A stretch of DNA of 64,000 nt from an uncultured Cryomorphaceae bacterium. Its GTDB lineage: Bacteria > Bacteroidota > Bacteroidia > Flavobacteriales > Schleiferiaceae. Position 1 is the first letter of the stretch. The number at the start of each line of letters is the position of its first letter. The stretch lies in contig CACMMX010000005.1 of assembly GCA_902614915.1 (NCBI GenBank), forward strand, positions 1 through 64,000. The letters are read 5' to 3'. The position numbers were made by a program, and so were the translations under genes. Below are positions 27,943 to 37,108 of this stretch, one piece after another. The notes below the pieces were generated by a model. The model saw only the letters and a program-made list of their open reading frames with translations. It was not told the origin of the DNA and made no database searches.

Positions 27943-29247
27943 ATGAGCAATATTGTTGCTATAGTTGGTCGCCCAAATGTGGGTAAGAGTACATTATTTA
28001 ATCGGCTTATTCAACGCAGGGACGCTATTGTTGACTCTGTTGCTGGTGTCACGCGTGATCGACACTATGGTAAAAGTGATTGGAACGGTAAGGAATTTTC
28101 CGTGATAGATACAGGTGGTTATATTGAAGGTTCAGAGGATATCTTTGAATCAGAGATTCGCCAACAAGTAGAATTGGCTCTTGATGAGGCCTCTGTAATT
28201 CTCTTTGTTTTAGACCTTCAATCAGGTTTAATGGAATTTGATAAGATAATTGCAAACCTTCTACGAAAAACGCAGAAGCCCGTTGTTTACGCTGTGAATA
28301 AAGTAGATAACAGTATGCTTGAGTTTGAAGCTACTGAATTTTATGGTTTAGGGATTGAAAAGTACCACACGATTTCTGCCGTTAATGGAGGTGGAACAGG
28401 TGATCTTTTGGACGAGCTTACAGAATATATGGATGAAAACCCTGTGGATGACTTTGAGAATCTGCCAAAGATGGCAATAGTAGGTCGTCCTAACGCGGGT
28501 AAGTCCTCCATTGTTAATGCTCTTTTTGATGAAGAGCGTAATATTGTTACAGATATTGCTGGCACCACAAGAGATACAGTAAATACGCGATTCAACAAGT
28601 TCGGATTTGACCTTATGCTGTTGGATACAGCGGGACTTCGCAAGAAAGGGAGGGTTCATGAAAACTTAGAATTTTATTCTAACATGCGTTCTATCAGGGC
28701 TATAGAACATGCGGATGTTTGTATGATGGTGGTTGATGCTACAAGAGGTTTTGAGGCTCAAGATTTATCCATTGTCTCATTGGTTGAAAAGAATAAAAAA
28801 GGTCTTGTAGTCGTTGTCAACAAATGGGATCTCGTAGCCAAGGAAACTAATACTATGCGAGATGCGGAGGCGTTGATTAAAAAGAAATTAGAGCCTTTTA
28901 CGGATTTCCCAATCATATTTACAAGTGCCTTAACCAAGCAGCGCGTTTTAAAGGCCTTTGAGGAGGGTGTTAAGGTATATAATCGAAGAAAACAGCGGGT
29001 TTCTACTTCTAAATTGAACGATATAATGTTAGCAATTATTCAAAATTATCCACCGCCGGCGGTTAAAGGTAAATATGTCAAGATTAAATTTTGCACTCAG
29101 TTACCTACAAGAACGCCCCAGTTTGCCTTCTTCGCCAATCTTCCTCAGTATATCAAGGAGCCATATAAGCGATATTTGGAAAATAAAATGCGTCAAGAGT
29201 TTGATTTTCATGGTGCCCCAATTGAAATATTCTTCCGAAAGAAATAA
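27943..29247 (+). CDS. der: GTPase Der (EngA)
   Basis: Der is a tandem-domain GTPase needed for assembly of the 50S ribosomal subunit. Both G domains are intact: GRPNVGKST, DTGG and NKVD in the first; GRPNAGKSS, DTAG and NKWD in the second. A KH-like domain at about residues 350-434 ends the protein. At 434 residues it has the usual length. It follows era by two bases and shares one base with the cupin gene (TAATG). The era-der pair is common in Bacteroidota. Confidence 0.97.
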   Translation: MSNIVAIVGRPNVGKSTLFNRLIQRRDAIVDSVAGVTRDRHYGKSDWNGKEFSVIDTGGYIEGSEDIFESEIRQQVELALDEASVILFVLDLQSGLMEFDKIIANLLRKTQKPVVYAVNKVDNSMLEFEATEFYGLGIEKYHTISAVNGGGTGDLLDELTEYMDENPVDDFENLPKMAIVGRPNAGKSSIVNALFDEERNIVTDIAGTTRDTVNTRFNKFGFDLMLLDTAGLRKKGRVHENLEFYSNMRSIRAIEHADVCMMVVDATRGFEAQDLSIVSLVEKNKKGLVVVVNKWDLVAKETNTMRDAEALIKKKLEPFTDFPIIFTSALTKQRVLKAFEEGVKVYNRRKQRVSTSKLNDIMLAIIQNYPPPAVKGKYVKIKFCTQLPTRTPQFAFFANLPQYIKEPYKRYLENKMRQEFDFHGAPIEIFFRKK

Positions 29248-29609
29248 TGCGAATTTTTACCCTAGGCTTATATTTAATTCCATTTCTAAGTCTTGCACAA
29301 CAGACTTTACCTGATCCGTTGGAAGCCGGATGGAAAGGACAAAAAGTCTGCGAGGTTTTGTTAGATAATGCGAGTGTACGCATGCTTAAATGCACCTTTC
29401 CGCCTAGTGTTGGGCATGAAAAGCATTTTCACAAGAAACATGTAGGGTATGCGCTTAGAGGAGGTATCTTTCAAATCAATGATGAAGAGGGAATTAGAGA
29501 AGTTCAAATCCCATCCGGGTATACCTTTTACAACGAAAGTGTTGTTTGGCATGAGGTGCTCAATATTGGAACCGATACCGCTATATTTTTGATTGTTGAG
29601 CCCAAATAA
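29247..29609 (+). CDS. secreted single-domain cupin
   Basis: The 120-residue product has a signal peptide (LGLYLIPFLSLAQQ) and one small cupin barrel. The first cupin motif reads GHEKHFHKKHVGYALRGG and the second GYTFYNESVVWHEVLNIG, so four likely metal ligands (His and one more) are present. No substrate can be assigned. It is coupled to der by a one-base overlap and its stop directly abuts the 3' end of the convergent lipoprotein gene. Confidence 0.8.
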   Translation: MRIFTLGLYLIPFLSLAQQTLPDPLEAGWKGQKVCEVLLDNASVRMLKCTFPPSVGHEKHFHKKHVGYALRGGIFQINDEEGIREVQIPSGYTFYNESVVWHEVLNIGTDTAIFLIVEPK

Positions 29610-32018
29610 TCAGAGCTCATAGCAGATGATGCTCTTACCCTGTCTTATTATAATGACAGGCATTCCTGTCTGACTTAGCCTTCCGGCAATGGCATGTGTT
29701 CCGGTGAACGTACCGTAAAGATTTCCATTCTTCAAGTTTACTGCTTTTATATTCTCTTGGGTTCGTATTAAGCCAGTGCCTCCGGGATAGCAATAAACGT
29801 CTTGAATTCCTTCTGCGGTAAATACTTGTGTTCTGTCTTCGTTTCTAACTTCCACAGTTTTATCGTTCCAAACCACCTTACCGTAATTTTCAAAAATCAT
29901 ACCGCTTAATTCGCCTAGATCATGGGTATGAGAAAAGGATGTGCCGTCCCAATTTTGACGTTGTATTTCCCCTTCACTCCCTATTCTTTCCGCAAAAGGA
30001 ATATCGCTGTTTTTGAGACTCCAAGGATTTAATGAAGTTGTCCATATCCCTGTGCTAAAACGAATTTCACCCCGTCTGTTCAAGATTAGTAGTTTTTGCG
30101 AGGTAGAAGTGACTATGTAGTCTTTTCCATTTTTTTGAAACAAGAAGGGCCTTTGAATCAATTTTGCCTCCGCCGCATGGCTATTCCAGCCTTTAATCAG
30201 ATTCCCTTCACTCGAAAAATTATAGAGTTTGCTGCCGGCAGGTACAAGAAACCTGTAGTTTCTATTTTTATCATAATCCAATACGCTTAGGCCAACGTCC
30301 GTGTTTTCAGGAAGCGTTATGGGATAATTTTCTACATCTCTACCCAATAAATCTATGCAATGCAGCTGGGAACTTGTTGTAAAGATTAATTGGTATTTCT
30401 GATTCTTAAACAAATCCACTTGGTGCACTACTCCTATAATAGATTCGCTCAAAGACTTTTTCCATTCTACAACTCCGTCAGAGTTTATCCAATAAAGCGC
30501 ATTTTTATCGTCTTGGACAATAATATCGTACTTGTCCGTTCTATGATTTTTCACAAGCCAGGGTCCGGAACTAATAGTAGATTCAAGGGCGATAGACCAA
30601 AGGTAATTGCTAGTTTTAACCTCATTTTGTTCCACTTCATACATCCTCGCATTTCCAAACGTGAGTGCATTTTTAACCGCTAAATTTCCATGAATTACAT
30701 ATTCGTTTGAGTGCTCATTAACGGGGAAATTCAAATAGCGGTTAATGGATTCGGAGGTGGCTTTCAGAGCAAGAGCAAAATGTCCTTTTTTGTCTATTCC
30801 TTTGGCTAAACCGTCTAAAGCTTTGACGCTGCTCCACGTCGCCTTTGCTGCTAATTCATTGGAATATACCTCTAATGTTTCTTGCGATGTTGAAACAAGT
30901 AGCCAATCTTTATAAATCATCCAAGATGGGGTGTTTAATTTTTTATACCACCATCCAAAGAGTGCACTGAATAGAAACTTATTTTGTTTTTTCAGCGTTC
31001 CAACCCTATGACCTTGAAATAGTTTAGATTCTTCACTAGCATTTTTCAATACCTTCTCTAATTCTTGATTGTCATTCAATTTCGCAGCAAGTACTTTTTC
31101 TTTACCGTACCCAATGTGCACGAAACTACCTTCAAACCAAGTTGATGCAGTCATAGGGTCCAAATTCAAAGGTTCTAAGACGGACAATGCCTGTTTTAAG
31201 CGTTGTTTCTTCCCTCTGAAGATATTGAAGCTGCGAATCCATTCAGAAGTATTTCCAACGTTCATTTTTACAGCATGTGATGAAGATGCGGCAACAACTT
31301 CACTCACTGCAGTATTTGTGAAAGATTCATGGAATGTGCTTAAAAATACATGTGCAGAATCTGGATTTATACTTACGGATGTTATTAGTACTCGACCTTG
31401 CCCAAAATCCATATCTAACTCAGACCAAACGGCTAAATTTTCCATCCAACTCCAATCTTCACCTACGAACCATTTTCCTACTGCACTTAGCTCCTCATGT
31501 TGAATAAATAAATTCAGCGCATCCAAAGAATTTGCATTAATCCAAAGCTTATTGAAGGCCTTATTATTGGCAATATTAAATCCGCTTTTAGATTGGTTCA
31601 AAGCATTTTGAATCAGTATTTTACTTGAACTTATCGCAAAAGCATTTTTATGATACAATGCGAAATAATTGGAGTCTAGGGACAGTATTACATCTTCTTC
31701 CAATATTTTGATTGAGCTGCTGTCGTGAAGGGTGGTTGTCCATATCCAATCCATTTTTTCCGCACCCGAATTGCACAAAGCACCGGTCCAAACGCCTTTT
31801 TTGATGCCTAGTAATTTTTCAATGGGTACACTCTGTGCTAAAGGAATTTTGGTCGAATCGGCAAATTGTGACCATTCACTTGCTTGATTGATTCTGAGGA
31901 TTACCGCACTGTTTATCGGTAAAAACAGCGTGGACGGATTTGATATAGGGGCAGTAGAACAGCTGACGGAAATTGCTATAAATAGAGTGAATATCCAAGA
32001 TAAACTTCGGTATTTCAT
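29610..32018 (-). CDS. large lipoprotein of unknown function, DUF3352-like N-terminus
   Basis: The 802-residue protein has a lipoprotein signal (FTLFIAISVSC, lipobox Cys20). The first half (about 30-480) has a pattern of alternating helices and strands (PINSAVILRINQ at the start) that resembles DUF3352-type lipoproteins; this match is from memory. The second half (about 490-802) has repeated strands such as IIVQDDKNALYWINSDGVVEWKKS and LLILNRRGEIRF, consistent with a beta-propeller of the PQQ/quinoprotein-like kind. Function is unknown. It lies downstream of rnhB on the same strand, and a stable nested hairpin sits in its leader. Confidence 0.8.
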   Translation of the reverse strand: MKYRSLSWIFTLFIAISVSCSTAPISNPSTLFLPINSAVILRINQASEWSQFADSTKIPLAQSVPIEKLLGIKKGVWTGALCNSGAEKMDWIWTTTLHDSSSIKILEEDVILSLDSNYFALYHKNAFAISSSKILIQNALNQSKSGFNIANNKAFNKLWINANSLDALNLFIQHEELSAVGKWFVGEDWSWMENLAVWSELDMDFGQGRVLITSVSINPDSAHVFLSTFHESFTNTAVSEVVAASSSHAVKMNVGNTSEWIRSFNIFRGKKQRLKQALSVLEPLNLDPMTASTWFEGSFVHIGYGKEKVLAAKLNDNQELEKVLKNASEESKLFQGHRVGTLKKQNKFLFSALFGWWYKKLNTPSWMIYKDWLLVSTSQETLEVYSNELAAKATWSSVKALDGLAKGIDKKGHFALALKATSESINRYLNFPVNEHSNEYVIHGNLAVKNALTFGNARMYEVEQNEVKTSNYLWSIALESTISSGPWLVKNHRTDKYDIIVQDDKNALYWINSDGVVEWKKSLSESIIGVVHQVDLFKNQKYQLIFTTSSQLHCIDLLGRDVENYPITLPENTDVGLSVLDYDKNRNYRFLVPAGSKLYNFSSEGNLIKGWNSHAAEAKLIQRPFLFQKNGKDYIVTSTSQKLLILNRRGEIRFSTGIWTTSLNPWSLKNSDIPFAERIGSEGEIQRQNWDGTSFSHTHDLGELSGMIFENYGKVVWNDKTVEVRNEDRTQVFTAEGIQDVYCYPGGTGLIRTQENIKAVNLKNGNLYGTFTGTHAIAGRLSQTGMPVIIIRQGKSIICYEL

Positions 32019-32042
32019 GAACTAGTGCTTTATTTCAAAGCT

Positions 32043-32079
32043 AATGCCCTCTTCAAGGCACTCCTTGTAAAAGGGCATT
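32043..32079. other. nested stem-loop between rnhB and the large lipoprotein gene
   Basis: The outer stem pairs AATGCCCT (32043-32050) with AGGGCATT (32072-32079). Inside it a second stem pairs CAAGG (32054-32058) with CCTTG (32063-32067) around a CACT loop. On the plus strand a T5 tract follows shortly after, but no plus-strand gene ends nearby. On the minus strand it falls in the 87-base spacer between rnhB and the next gene, without a T tract. It may be an RNA processing or leader structure, or an imperfect terminator. Confidence 0.55.
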
Positions 32080-32105
32080 CAGTTTTTCACAAATCAACAT
32101 TGACT

Positions 32106-32710
32106 TTAAGTATCGAATAAATTCAGTTGACTTGGTAATAATTGAAAGCTCAAACGGTGGTGGGGTGTCACTCCGAATTTACGAATGGCATCGCGATGCT
32201 CCTTGGTTGGATATCCGGCGTTCTTTTCCCAACCATATCCGGGATAATCCTGCGCAAGTTTATTCATATACTCGTCTCTGTAAGTTTTAGCAAGTATTGA
32301 TGCAGCGGCAATATTTAGGTAGGTCGCATCCCCTTTTACGTGACAGTGGTAGGGTATGTCTTGAATGGGCTTAAAGCGGTTACCGTCAACCGAGATGAAA
32401 TCGGGTTTTTGTTCGAGTTTTTGGATGCTTCGTTGCATGGCTAAAATACTCGCATTTAAAATATTGATTTCATCAATTTTTTTTGGAGATACATGCGCTA
32501 CAGCATAAGCTACAGCCTCCTTTTCAATTATGTATCTGAGCTCGTTGCGCTTGTTTTTTTGCTTAATTGTTTTGAGTCATTCAAGGTAGGATGTGTAAAA
32601 TTAGGCGGTAATATCACGGCAGCGGCGGTAACAGGACCACATAAACAACCTCTTCCGGCTTCATCGGTACCTGCCTCAAAAAGTGCATTAATTTTATGTT
32701 GTAGTTTCAT
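32106..32710 (-). pseudogene. rnhB: ribonuclease HII, reading frame broken at an A7 run
   Basis: RNase HII cuts RNA in RNA-DNA hybrids and removes misincorporated ribonucleotides. The N-terminal part (start 32710) has [20 protein letters not shown] with the catalytic Asp and Glu, then [10 protein letters not shown], and runs into a stop near 32528. One extra base, or a -1 shift, at the run of seven A residues (plus-strand T run 32554-32560) restores the frame: [19 protein letters not shown] and then the intact C-terminal half, with SVDGNRF, SILAKTYRDEYM and the final LPSQLNLFDT. About 201 residues would result. Explanations are a homopolymer sequencing error, a true mutation, or slippage. Its start overlaps the GT4 stop by 4 bases. 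Confidence 0.85.
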
Positions 32711-33789
32711 TCTTTGAGAGCATCAATAAACGGTTGTGCACTTTTCTCCCAATCAAAATCGTCTCCACGTTTCAATGATAGCTGGCTCCAGTGGTCATAT
32801 TCGCTAATCATTTTTTGTAATCCTTGAGTCCAAGCATCTACATTATAGGTTGGAAGTAATAAACCTGATTCCCCCACGACTTCTATAATAGCGCTGTTCT
32901 TGGAAGCAATTATTGGCGTTCCACATTGCATGGCTTCCACTAGAGGAATACCAAAACCTTCCATAGCACTCGGCATACAATAGGCCGTTGCACCTCTGTA
33001 GAGCATTTCTAAATCGTTATCATTAAGTCTGCCTAGCCATTCTATTCGCGATGAATGATTTAATCTTTGCAGATCGTACTGAAAATCTAAATCCTTAAAG
33101 AGTTCTGCCCCTGCGATTTTTAGCGTATGTTTTTGCTCTGTATTTTGACTACACCACCGATCAAATGCTTTAATAAGTGTGATGAGATTCTTCCGCGGTG
33201 CGATAGCACCTACCGCACAAAAATAGTTGTTTGTAAATCTAGATTTTCCCGGGGAAAATTCTCGTTGCGGAGCATTGGGCGTGACTATTATTTTTTCTTT
33301 TGAAATACCATAAGACGAAACAATATCATTTTTACTCCAATTACTTACTGTGAAGAGTTTTGCGGCGATTCGTGCTCCTCTTTTGATATTTTTTCGATAA
33401 TACTTCGCTACATTTGATTTTATCCATTCTGGATGATGCTCAAAGTTGAGGTCATGTATAGTTATCCATTGCGCTATTGGCGTTTGTGCTGGGAGTCCAT
33501 CAGGCGACCAATACAAATCAGCGCCAATAGTTTTGAGTTTCTTTGGTACAGAGAAGTCATTCCAGACTTTCCAAAGTATCGGGTGACGCGCTATTGGACT
33601 TACTACAATGAAGTTAACATTGGAGAAATTTAAGCCAAGAGAATCAAATTCTACTTTGCGATCAAGAAGTAGAAAAAAAATATGCTCAGGAAAGGCTAGA
33701 ATAATTTGTTGTAGCATTTTTAGAGTATATATGCCCGTTCCTTCTAATTTCCCCGGTATAAGCCAACGCGCATTTACAGCTACTTTCAT
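32707..33789 (-). CDS. GT4-family glycosyltransferase
   Basis: The 360-residue protein starts with the GT4 donor/acceptor loop [13 protein letters not shown] and has the C-terminal nucleotide-sugar site with the EX7E motif [28 protein letters not shown] segment and a [13 protein letters not shown] segment fit the mannosyltransferase-like branch of GT4. There is no signal peptide, as expected for a cytoplasmic enzyme of the inner leaflet. It is divergent from the flippase gene and probably belongs with that polysaccharide cluster, although it is co-oriented with rnhB. Confidence 0.9.
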   Translation of the reverse strand: MKVAVNARWLIPGKLEGTGIYTLKMLQQIILAFPEHIFFLLLDRKVEFDSLGLNFSNVNFIVVSPIARHPILWKVWNDFSVPKKLKTIGADLYWSPDGLPAQTPIAQWITIHDLNFEHHPEWIKSNVAKYYRKNIKRGARIAAKLFTVSNWSKNDIVSSYGISKEKIIVTPNAPQREFSPGKSRFTNNYFCAVGAIAPRKNLITLIKAFDRWCSQNTEQKHTLKIAGAELFKDLDFQYDLQRLNHSSRIEWLGRLNDNDLEMLYRGATAYCMPSAMEGFGIPLVEAMQCGTPIIASKNSAIIEVVGESGLLLPTYNVDAWTQGLQKMISEYDHWSQLSLKRGDDFDWEKSAQPFIDALKE

Positions 33790-33793
33790 CTTT

Positions 33794-33801
33794 CAAATGT
33801 A
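33794..33801 (-). promoter_or_regulatory. candidate -7 box for the GT4 gene
   Basis: The minus strand reads TACATTTG, an exact TAnnTTTG match, ending 4 bases before the ATG at 33789. If real, the transcript would be leaderless or nearly so. No matching -33 box is seen. Confidence 0.3.
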
Positions 33802-33860
33802 CAAAAGCCAAGTTCTACACGTTAGTAAAACGGTATATTCGCTACCAATTCATATTAACC

Positions 33861-35192
33861 ATGTTTAAAAGAATCAAACAATTTACCGATAGCCCTACTG
33901 GTTATGTTTTAGCAAAAGGTGGGTCCATCGTGTTATTATTCAAAGTGTTTGGGGCCTTAGGAGGATATGTTCTTCTCTACAGTCTTGGTATAGCAGGAGG
34001 CGAAGCCGCAATTGGTATTTATGAAGTAGCATATACAATAGTAATTATAGGCTCTGCACTATCTAGATGGGGTTTAGATACAGTTATAGTTCGTGAAATG
34101 GCGCGAGACCAACATTCTGGTTTGGCGAGTAGGGCTCTGTATCTATCAATTCTTAAAAGGGTGGTAATTTTATCAGTAGTGTGGACAATATTGGTTTTCT
34201 CAGCATCTTCATTACTTACAAATCTCTTTTTTAATGACACACCAGCTAACGTTCTTACTACGGCAGCATTTTCTATCATCCCATTCACTTTAATGCTACT
34301 AAACGCCGAGGTTTTCCGTGCCATGGGTAAATCTCTATTGTTTTCAATCAACCAGCATGGTACCATCTATGTATTGATAGGAATACTTATTACTGTTGTT
34401 CCTTTTCCTAAAGAGTATACTGCAGCAGCTACAGCACAAATCACACTTCTATTATTACTAGGCCTTTCAGGTTTATTTTTCTTATTATCAACAGTTTATA
34501 TTTTAATAAAAATGAGAGGAGAACAGGCATCTTCCAAGGGGTGGAAAGGTCAGTTATTTTCTTTAGGAACTCCAATGCTTATTTCTTCCTCTCTTTTTCT
34601 AGTGATTAGTTGGTCAGATACGTTGATGCTCGGTTATTATTTACCGGAAAGTAAAGTAGGAGTATATCGTATCGTTTTTAAAATAGTCACTCTAATTACA
34701 TTTACCCAATTTGCTTTGAATACCGTCGTTGCACCAATCGTGAGTGCACTAAGAATGGATCGTGATCGGCTTCATGAGATGACTCATAAAGTGGCCCAAT
34801 TGAATTTACTCACAGCAGGCCCGATTTTTTTAATAGTACTCTTTTTTGGTTCCTTTCTAGTAAAGATTTTTGGTGTTGATAATCCTCAAATGGCTTATCC
34901 ATGGTTGGTCATATTAGCGATTGGACAACTTATTAATGCCTTTGCAGGCCCAGTGATGAATATTCTCAATATGACAGGCTACGAAAAAAGTGCCCGAAAT
35001 ACTATGATGGTTATTGTTGTGCTAAATATTTTAATGAATTACGTACTCATCCCGTTTTACGGACCTTTAGGCGCGGCAATCGCTACAACCTTAACAATGG
35101 TCGGTTGGAATGTATGGGCTGCAACTCTTGTCTATAAATTTCATGGAGTAATAGCAGTTCCATTTTTAACTCATATTCGTCGCGATGCGTAG
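33861..35192 (+). CDS. oligosaccharide flippase (Wzx/MATE-like)
   Basis: The 443-residue protein is a polytopic membrane protein with about twelve to fourteen hydrophobic segments and a short N-terminal helix. It fits the polysaccharide-export flippase family that moves lipid-linked oligosaccharides across the inner membrane; typical segments are SRWGLDTVIVREMARD and WSDTLMLGYYLPESKVGVYRI. It opens a four-gene run (flippase, sulfotransferase, Wzz-like, O-antigen ligase) with overlaps or very short gaps. The polymer itself cannot be inferred. Confidence 0.88.
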   Translation: MFKRIKQFTDSPTGYVLAKGGSIVLLFKVFGALGGYVLLYSLGIAGGEAAIGIYEVAYTIVIIGSALSRWGLDTVIVREMARDQHSGLASRALYLSILKRVVILSVVWTILVFSASSLLTNLFFNDTPANVLTTAAFSIIPFTLMLLNAEVFRAMGKSLLFSINQHGTIYVLIGILITVVPFPKEYTAAATAQITLLLLLGLSGLFFLLSTVYILIKMRGEQASSKGWKGQLFSLGTPMLISSSLFLVISWSDTLMLGYYLPESKVGVYRIVFKIVTLITFTQFALNTVVAPIVSALRMDRDRLHEMTHKVAQLNLLTAGPIFLIVLFFGSFLVKIFGVDNPQMAYPWLVILAIGQLINAFAGPVMNILNMTGYEKSARNTMMVIVVLNILMNYVLIPFYGPLGAAIATTLTMVGWNVWAATLVYKFHGVIAVPFLTHIRRDA

Positions 35193-36093
35193 AGTAAATC
35201 TCTTTTTAATTGGCGCTGCAAAGTCAGGAACTACTGCTCTTTCGGAAGTTTTGAGTCATCATAAAGAAATAGCCTCTATGGTTATTAAAGAACCTGGACA
35301 TTTTTGTACTGATATTTACGAGAAGGGATTTTCGAGGGAGTATGCAAAACTTCTTGGCTGGTCGGAGAAAGCATATTTTGAAAAGAATTTTCAAAAGCGA
35401 CATATGTCTTTCATTAAGGATAGAGAAAACTATAATAGGTTAGTAGAAGAAACACCAGAATTGAGCTTTGTATTAGATGCTTCAACTGCGTATTTACCAA
35501 GTAAAAAAGCTGCAGAAAATATCGTTCACTACAATTCGAAGGCGAAGATTATCATTTGTTTACGAAATCCAATCACTCGTGCCTACAGTCATTTTAATAT
35601 GGCTGTGAAGTACGGCAAAGAAAAGCGGTCTTTTTTAGAGGCGTTGAAAGCAGAAGCAGAAGTGAATGCCCGTTGGGGTTGGGAAGAATGTTATTTAGAG
35701 TTAGGTTTATATGCACCGCAAATAAAACGATGGTTTCAGCATTTTGACAAAAATCAAATTCATATTATCTGGCACGAGGAATTGACAATAAACCCAATTA
35801 ACACATTAAAAAAAGTTCAGAATTTTCTTGCCTTATCAGAGCCATTTAAATCTGTCGAAGAAATACACGGTGCAGAAGTGCCTAAAAATAAATTTGCAAA
35901 GATATTGGTCAGTTTTTCTCCTAGAGGTTCTTCAATCCTGCCAGCCAACTTTAAGCGAATAGTAAAAAATCTATTACTTGCAAAACCTAAAGTAATTAAT
36001 GACGCGGCTCGCTCATTTTTACTTCGTTATTTTGCAGCATCTATTAAAGAATTGGAAGACCTCTTAGGTAAGGATTTAACGCATTGGAAATAA
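35185..36093 (+). CDS. sulfotransferase
   Basis: The 302-residue protein has the PAPS-binding 5'-phosphosulfate loop GAAKSGTTAL at the N-terminus and the 3'-phosphate motif RNPITRAYSHF near residue 132. These place it with Stf0/heparan-type sulfotransferases, which move sulfate from PAPS to a sugar hydroxyl or amine. It overlaps the flippase stop by 8 bases, so it is coupled to it. Sulfation of the exported polysaccharide, before or during flipping, is the straightforward inference. No PAPS synthesis genes are in the window. Confidence 0.9.
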   Translation: MRRVNLFLIGAAKSGTTALSEVLSHHKEIASMVIKEPGHFCTDIYEKGFSREYAKLLGWSEKAYFEKNFQKRHMSFIKDRENYNRLVEETPELSFVLDASTAYLPSKKAAENIVHYNSKAKIIICLRNPITRAYSHFNMAVKYGKEKRSFLEALKAEAEVNARWGWEECYLELGLYAPQIKRWFQHFDKNQIHIIWHEELTINPINTLKKVQNFLALSEPFKSVEEIHGAEVPKNKFAKILVSFSPRGSSILPANFKRIVKNLLLAKPKVINDAARSFLLRYFAASIKELEDLLGKDLTHWK

Positions 36094-36100
36094 AGATATT

Positions 36101-37108
36101 ATGGAATATAGTAGCTCAAATTTGATTTCATTTGTTTATAAAAACAGAAAGCCAATTATCATCATACCATTCTTGGCAATGATTGTTACTGTTTTTTTTA
36201 GTGGCCCAAGATTTATTAAACCGCTTTTCCAATCACAAGTTATTCTCTTTCCATCTACAACCAATTCTGTATCAAAAGCCTTATTGCCTCAAACTAATGG
36301 ATACGGTGATGAAGATATTTTTGAATATGGTGATGAGCAGCAAGCTGAGCAACTGCTTCAAATCTTAAGTTCAGGAGAGATACGTGATAGCGTGATAGCC
36401 AAATTTGATTTGATGAATCATTACGATATAGATAAAAAATCAGATTATCCTCGGACAAAATTATTTAAGGAATATGAGAATAAAATTGAATTCGTACGAA
36501 CACAATTTATGGCTGTAGAGATTAATGTTTTAGATACTGACCCTCAATTGGCTGCTGAAATTGCGAATTACATCTACAAGTTAGTAGATAAGGTAAAACG
36601 TCGTGTAGCAAAAGGTCGTGCTGAAATCGGCCTTCAGATTGTAGAGATTGAATATCGGAGTCTACAAAGTGAAATACAGGTAATGGAGGATAAAATCACC
36701 AAACTTAGGTTCAAAGGTGTACATGACTACGAAAGCCAGAGTGCTGTATTTAATGAGCAGTATGCTATTGCGCTTGCGTCAGGCGCTCCTCCAATAAGAT
36801 TGAAAAAATTAGAAACGCGTTTAGATACTTTAGCAAAGTACGGCGGAAAGTACGTAGCCTTACGTGATGAGCTTCAACTTTTGAAGGAAGAAGAAGTAAA
36901 GCTCAAGACTAAGTTTGATCAGGCTAAGGTGGATGTAAATCAGAATTTACCAGCTACTTTTAAAGTGGATGAGGCTCGTCCAGCAGAGCGCAAAACGTAT
37001 CCCAAACGTAGTGTTCTTATTCTAGCGATTGGTTTTACAACTTTCATCTTTGTGGTCTTTCTATTATTGGTTAGGAAGACGTTACTAGAATTTCACGCTA
37101 AAGCCTAG
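36101..37108 (+). CDS. Wzz-like chain-length determinant / polysaccharide co-polymerase
   Basis: The 335-residue protein has one membrane segment near the N-terminus (PIIIIPFLAMIVTVFF) and one near the C-terminus (SVLILAIGFTTFIFVVFLLLV). Between them is a periplasmic coiled-coil region with a charged helical core, and a Pro-rich PKRSVLIL boundary before the second helix. That is the layout of Wzz/PCP proteins that set polymer length. There is no cytoplasmic tyrosine-kinase domain. It follows the sulfotransferase after 7 bases and shares a base with the O-antigen ligase gene. Confidence 0.85.
   Translation: MEYSSSNLISFVYKNRKPIIIIPFLAMIVTVFFSGPRFIKPLFQSQVILFPSTTNSVSKALLPQTNGYGDEDIFEYGDEQQAEQLLQILSSGEIRDSVIAKFDLMNHYDIDKKSDYPRTKLFKEYENKIEFVRTQFMAVEINVLDTDPQLAAEIANYIYKLVDKVKRRVAKGRAEIGLQIVEIEYRSLQSEIQVMEDKITKLRFKGVHDYESQSAVFNEQYAIALASGAPPIRLKKLETRLDTLAKYGGKYVALRDELQLLKEEEVKLKTKFDQAKVDVNQNLPATFKVDEARPAERKTYPKRSVLILAIGFTTFIFVVFLLLVRKTLLEFHAKA

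Noticed and set aside
31069-31503. 144-codon plus-strand ORF inside the large lipoprotein gene
   Set aside because: It is fully inside a longer, well-formed coding frame on the other strand, and the product has no domain, signal peptide or sensible composition.
32554-32560. Programmed -1 frameshift in rnhB
   Set aside because: Not rejected outright, but not claimed: the A7 run lacks the usual X-XXY-YYZ spacing in the zero frame and no downstream stimulatory structure was found. A homopolymer sequencing error is the simplest explanation.
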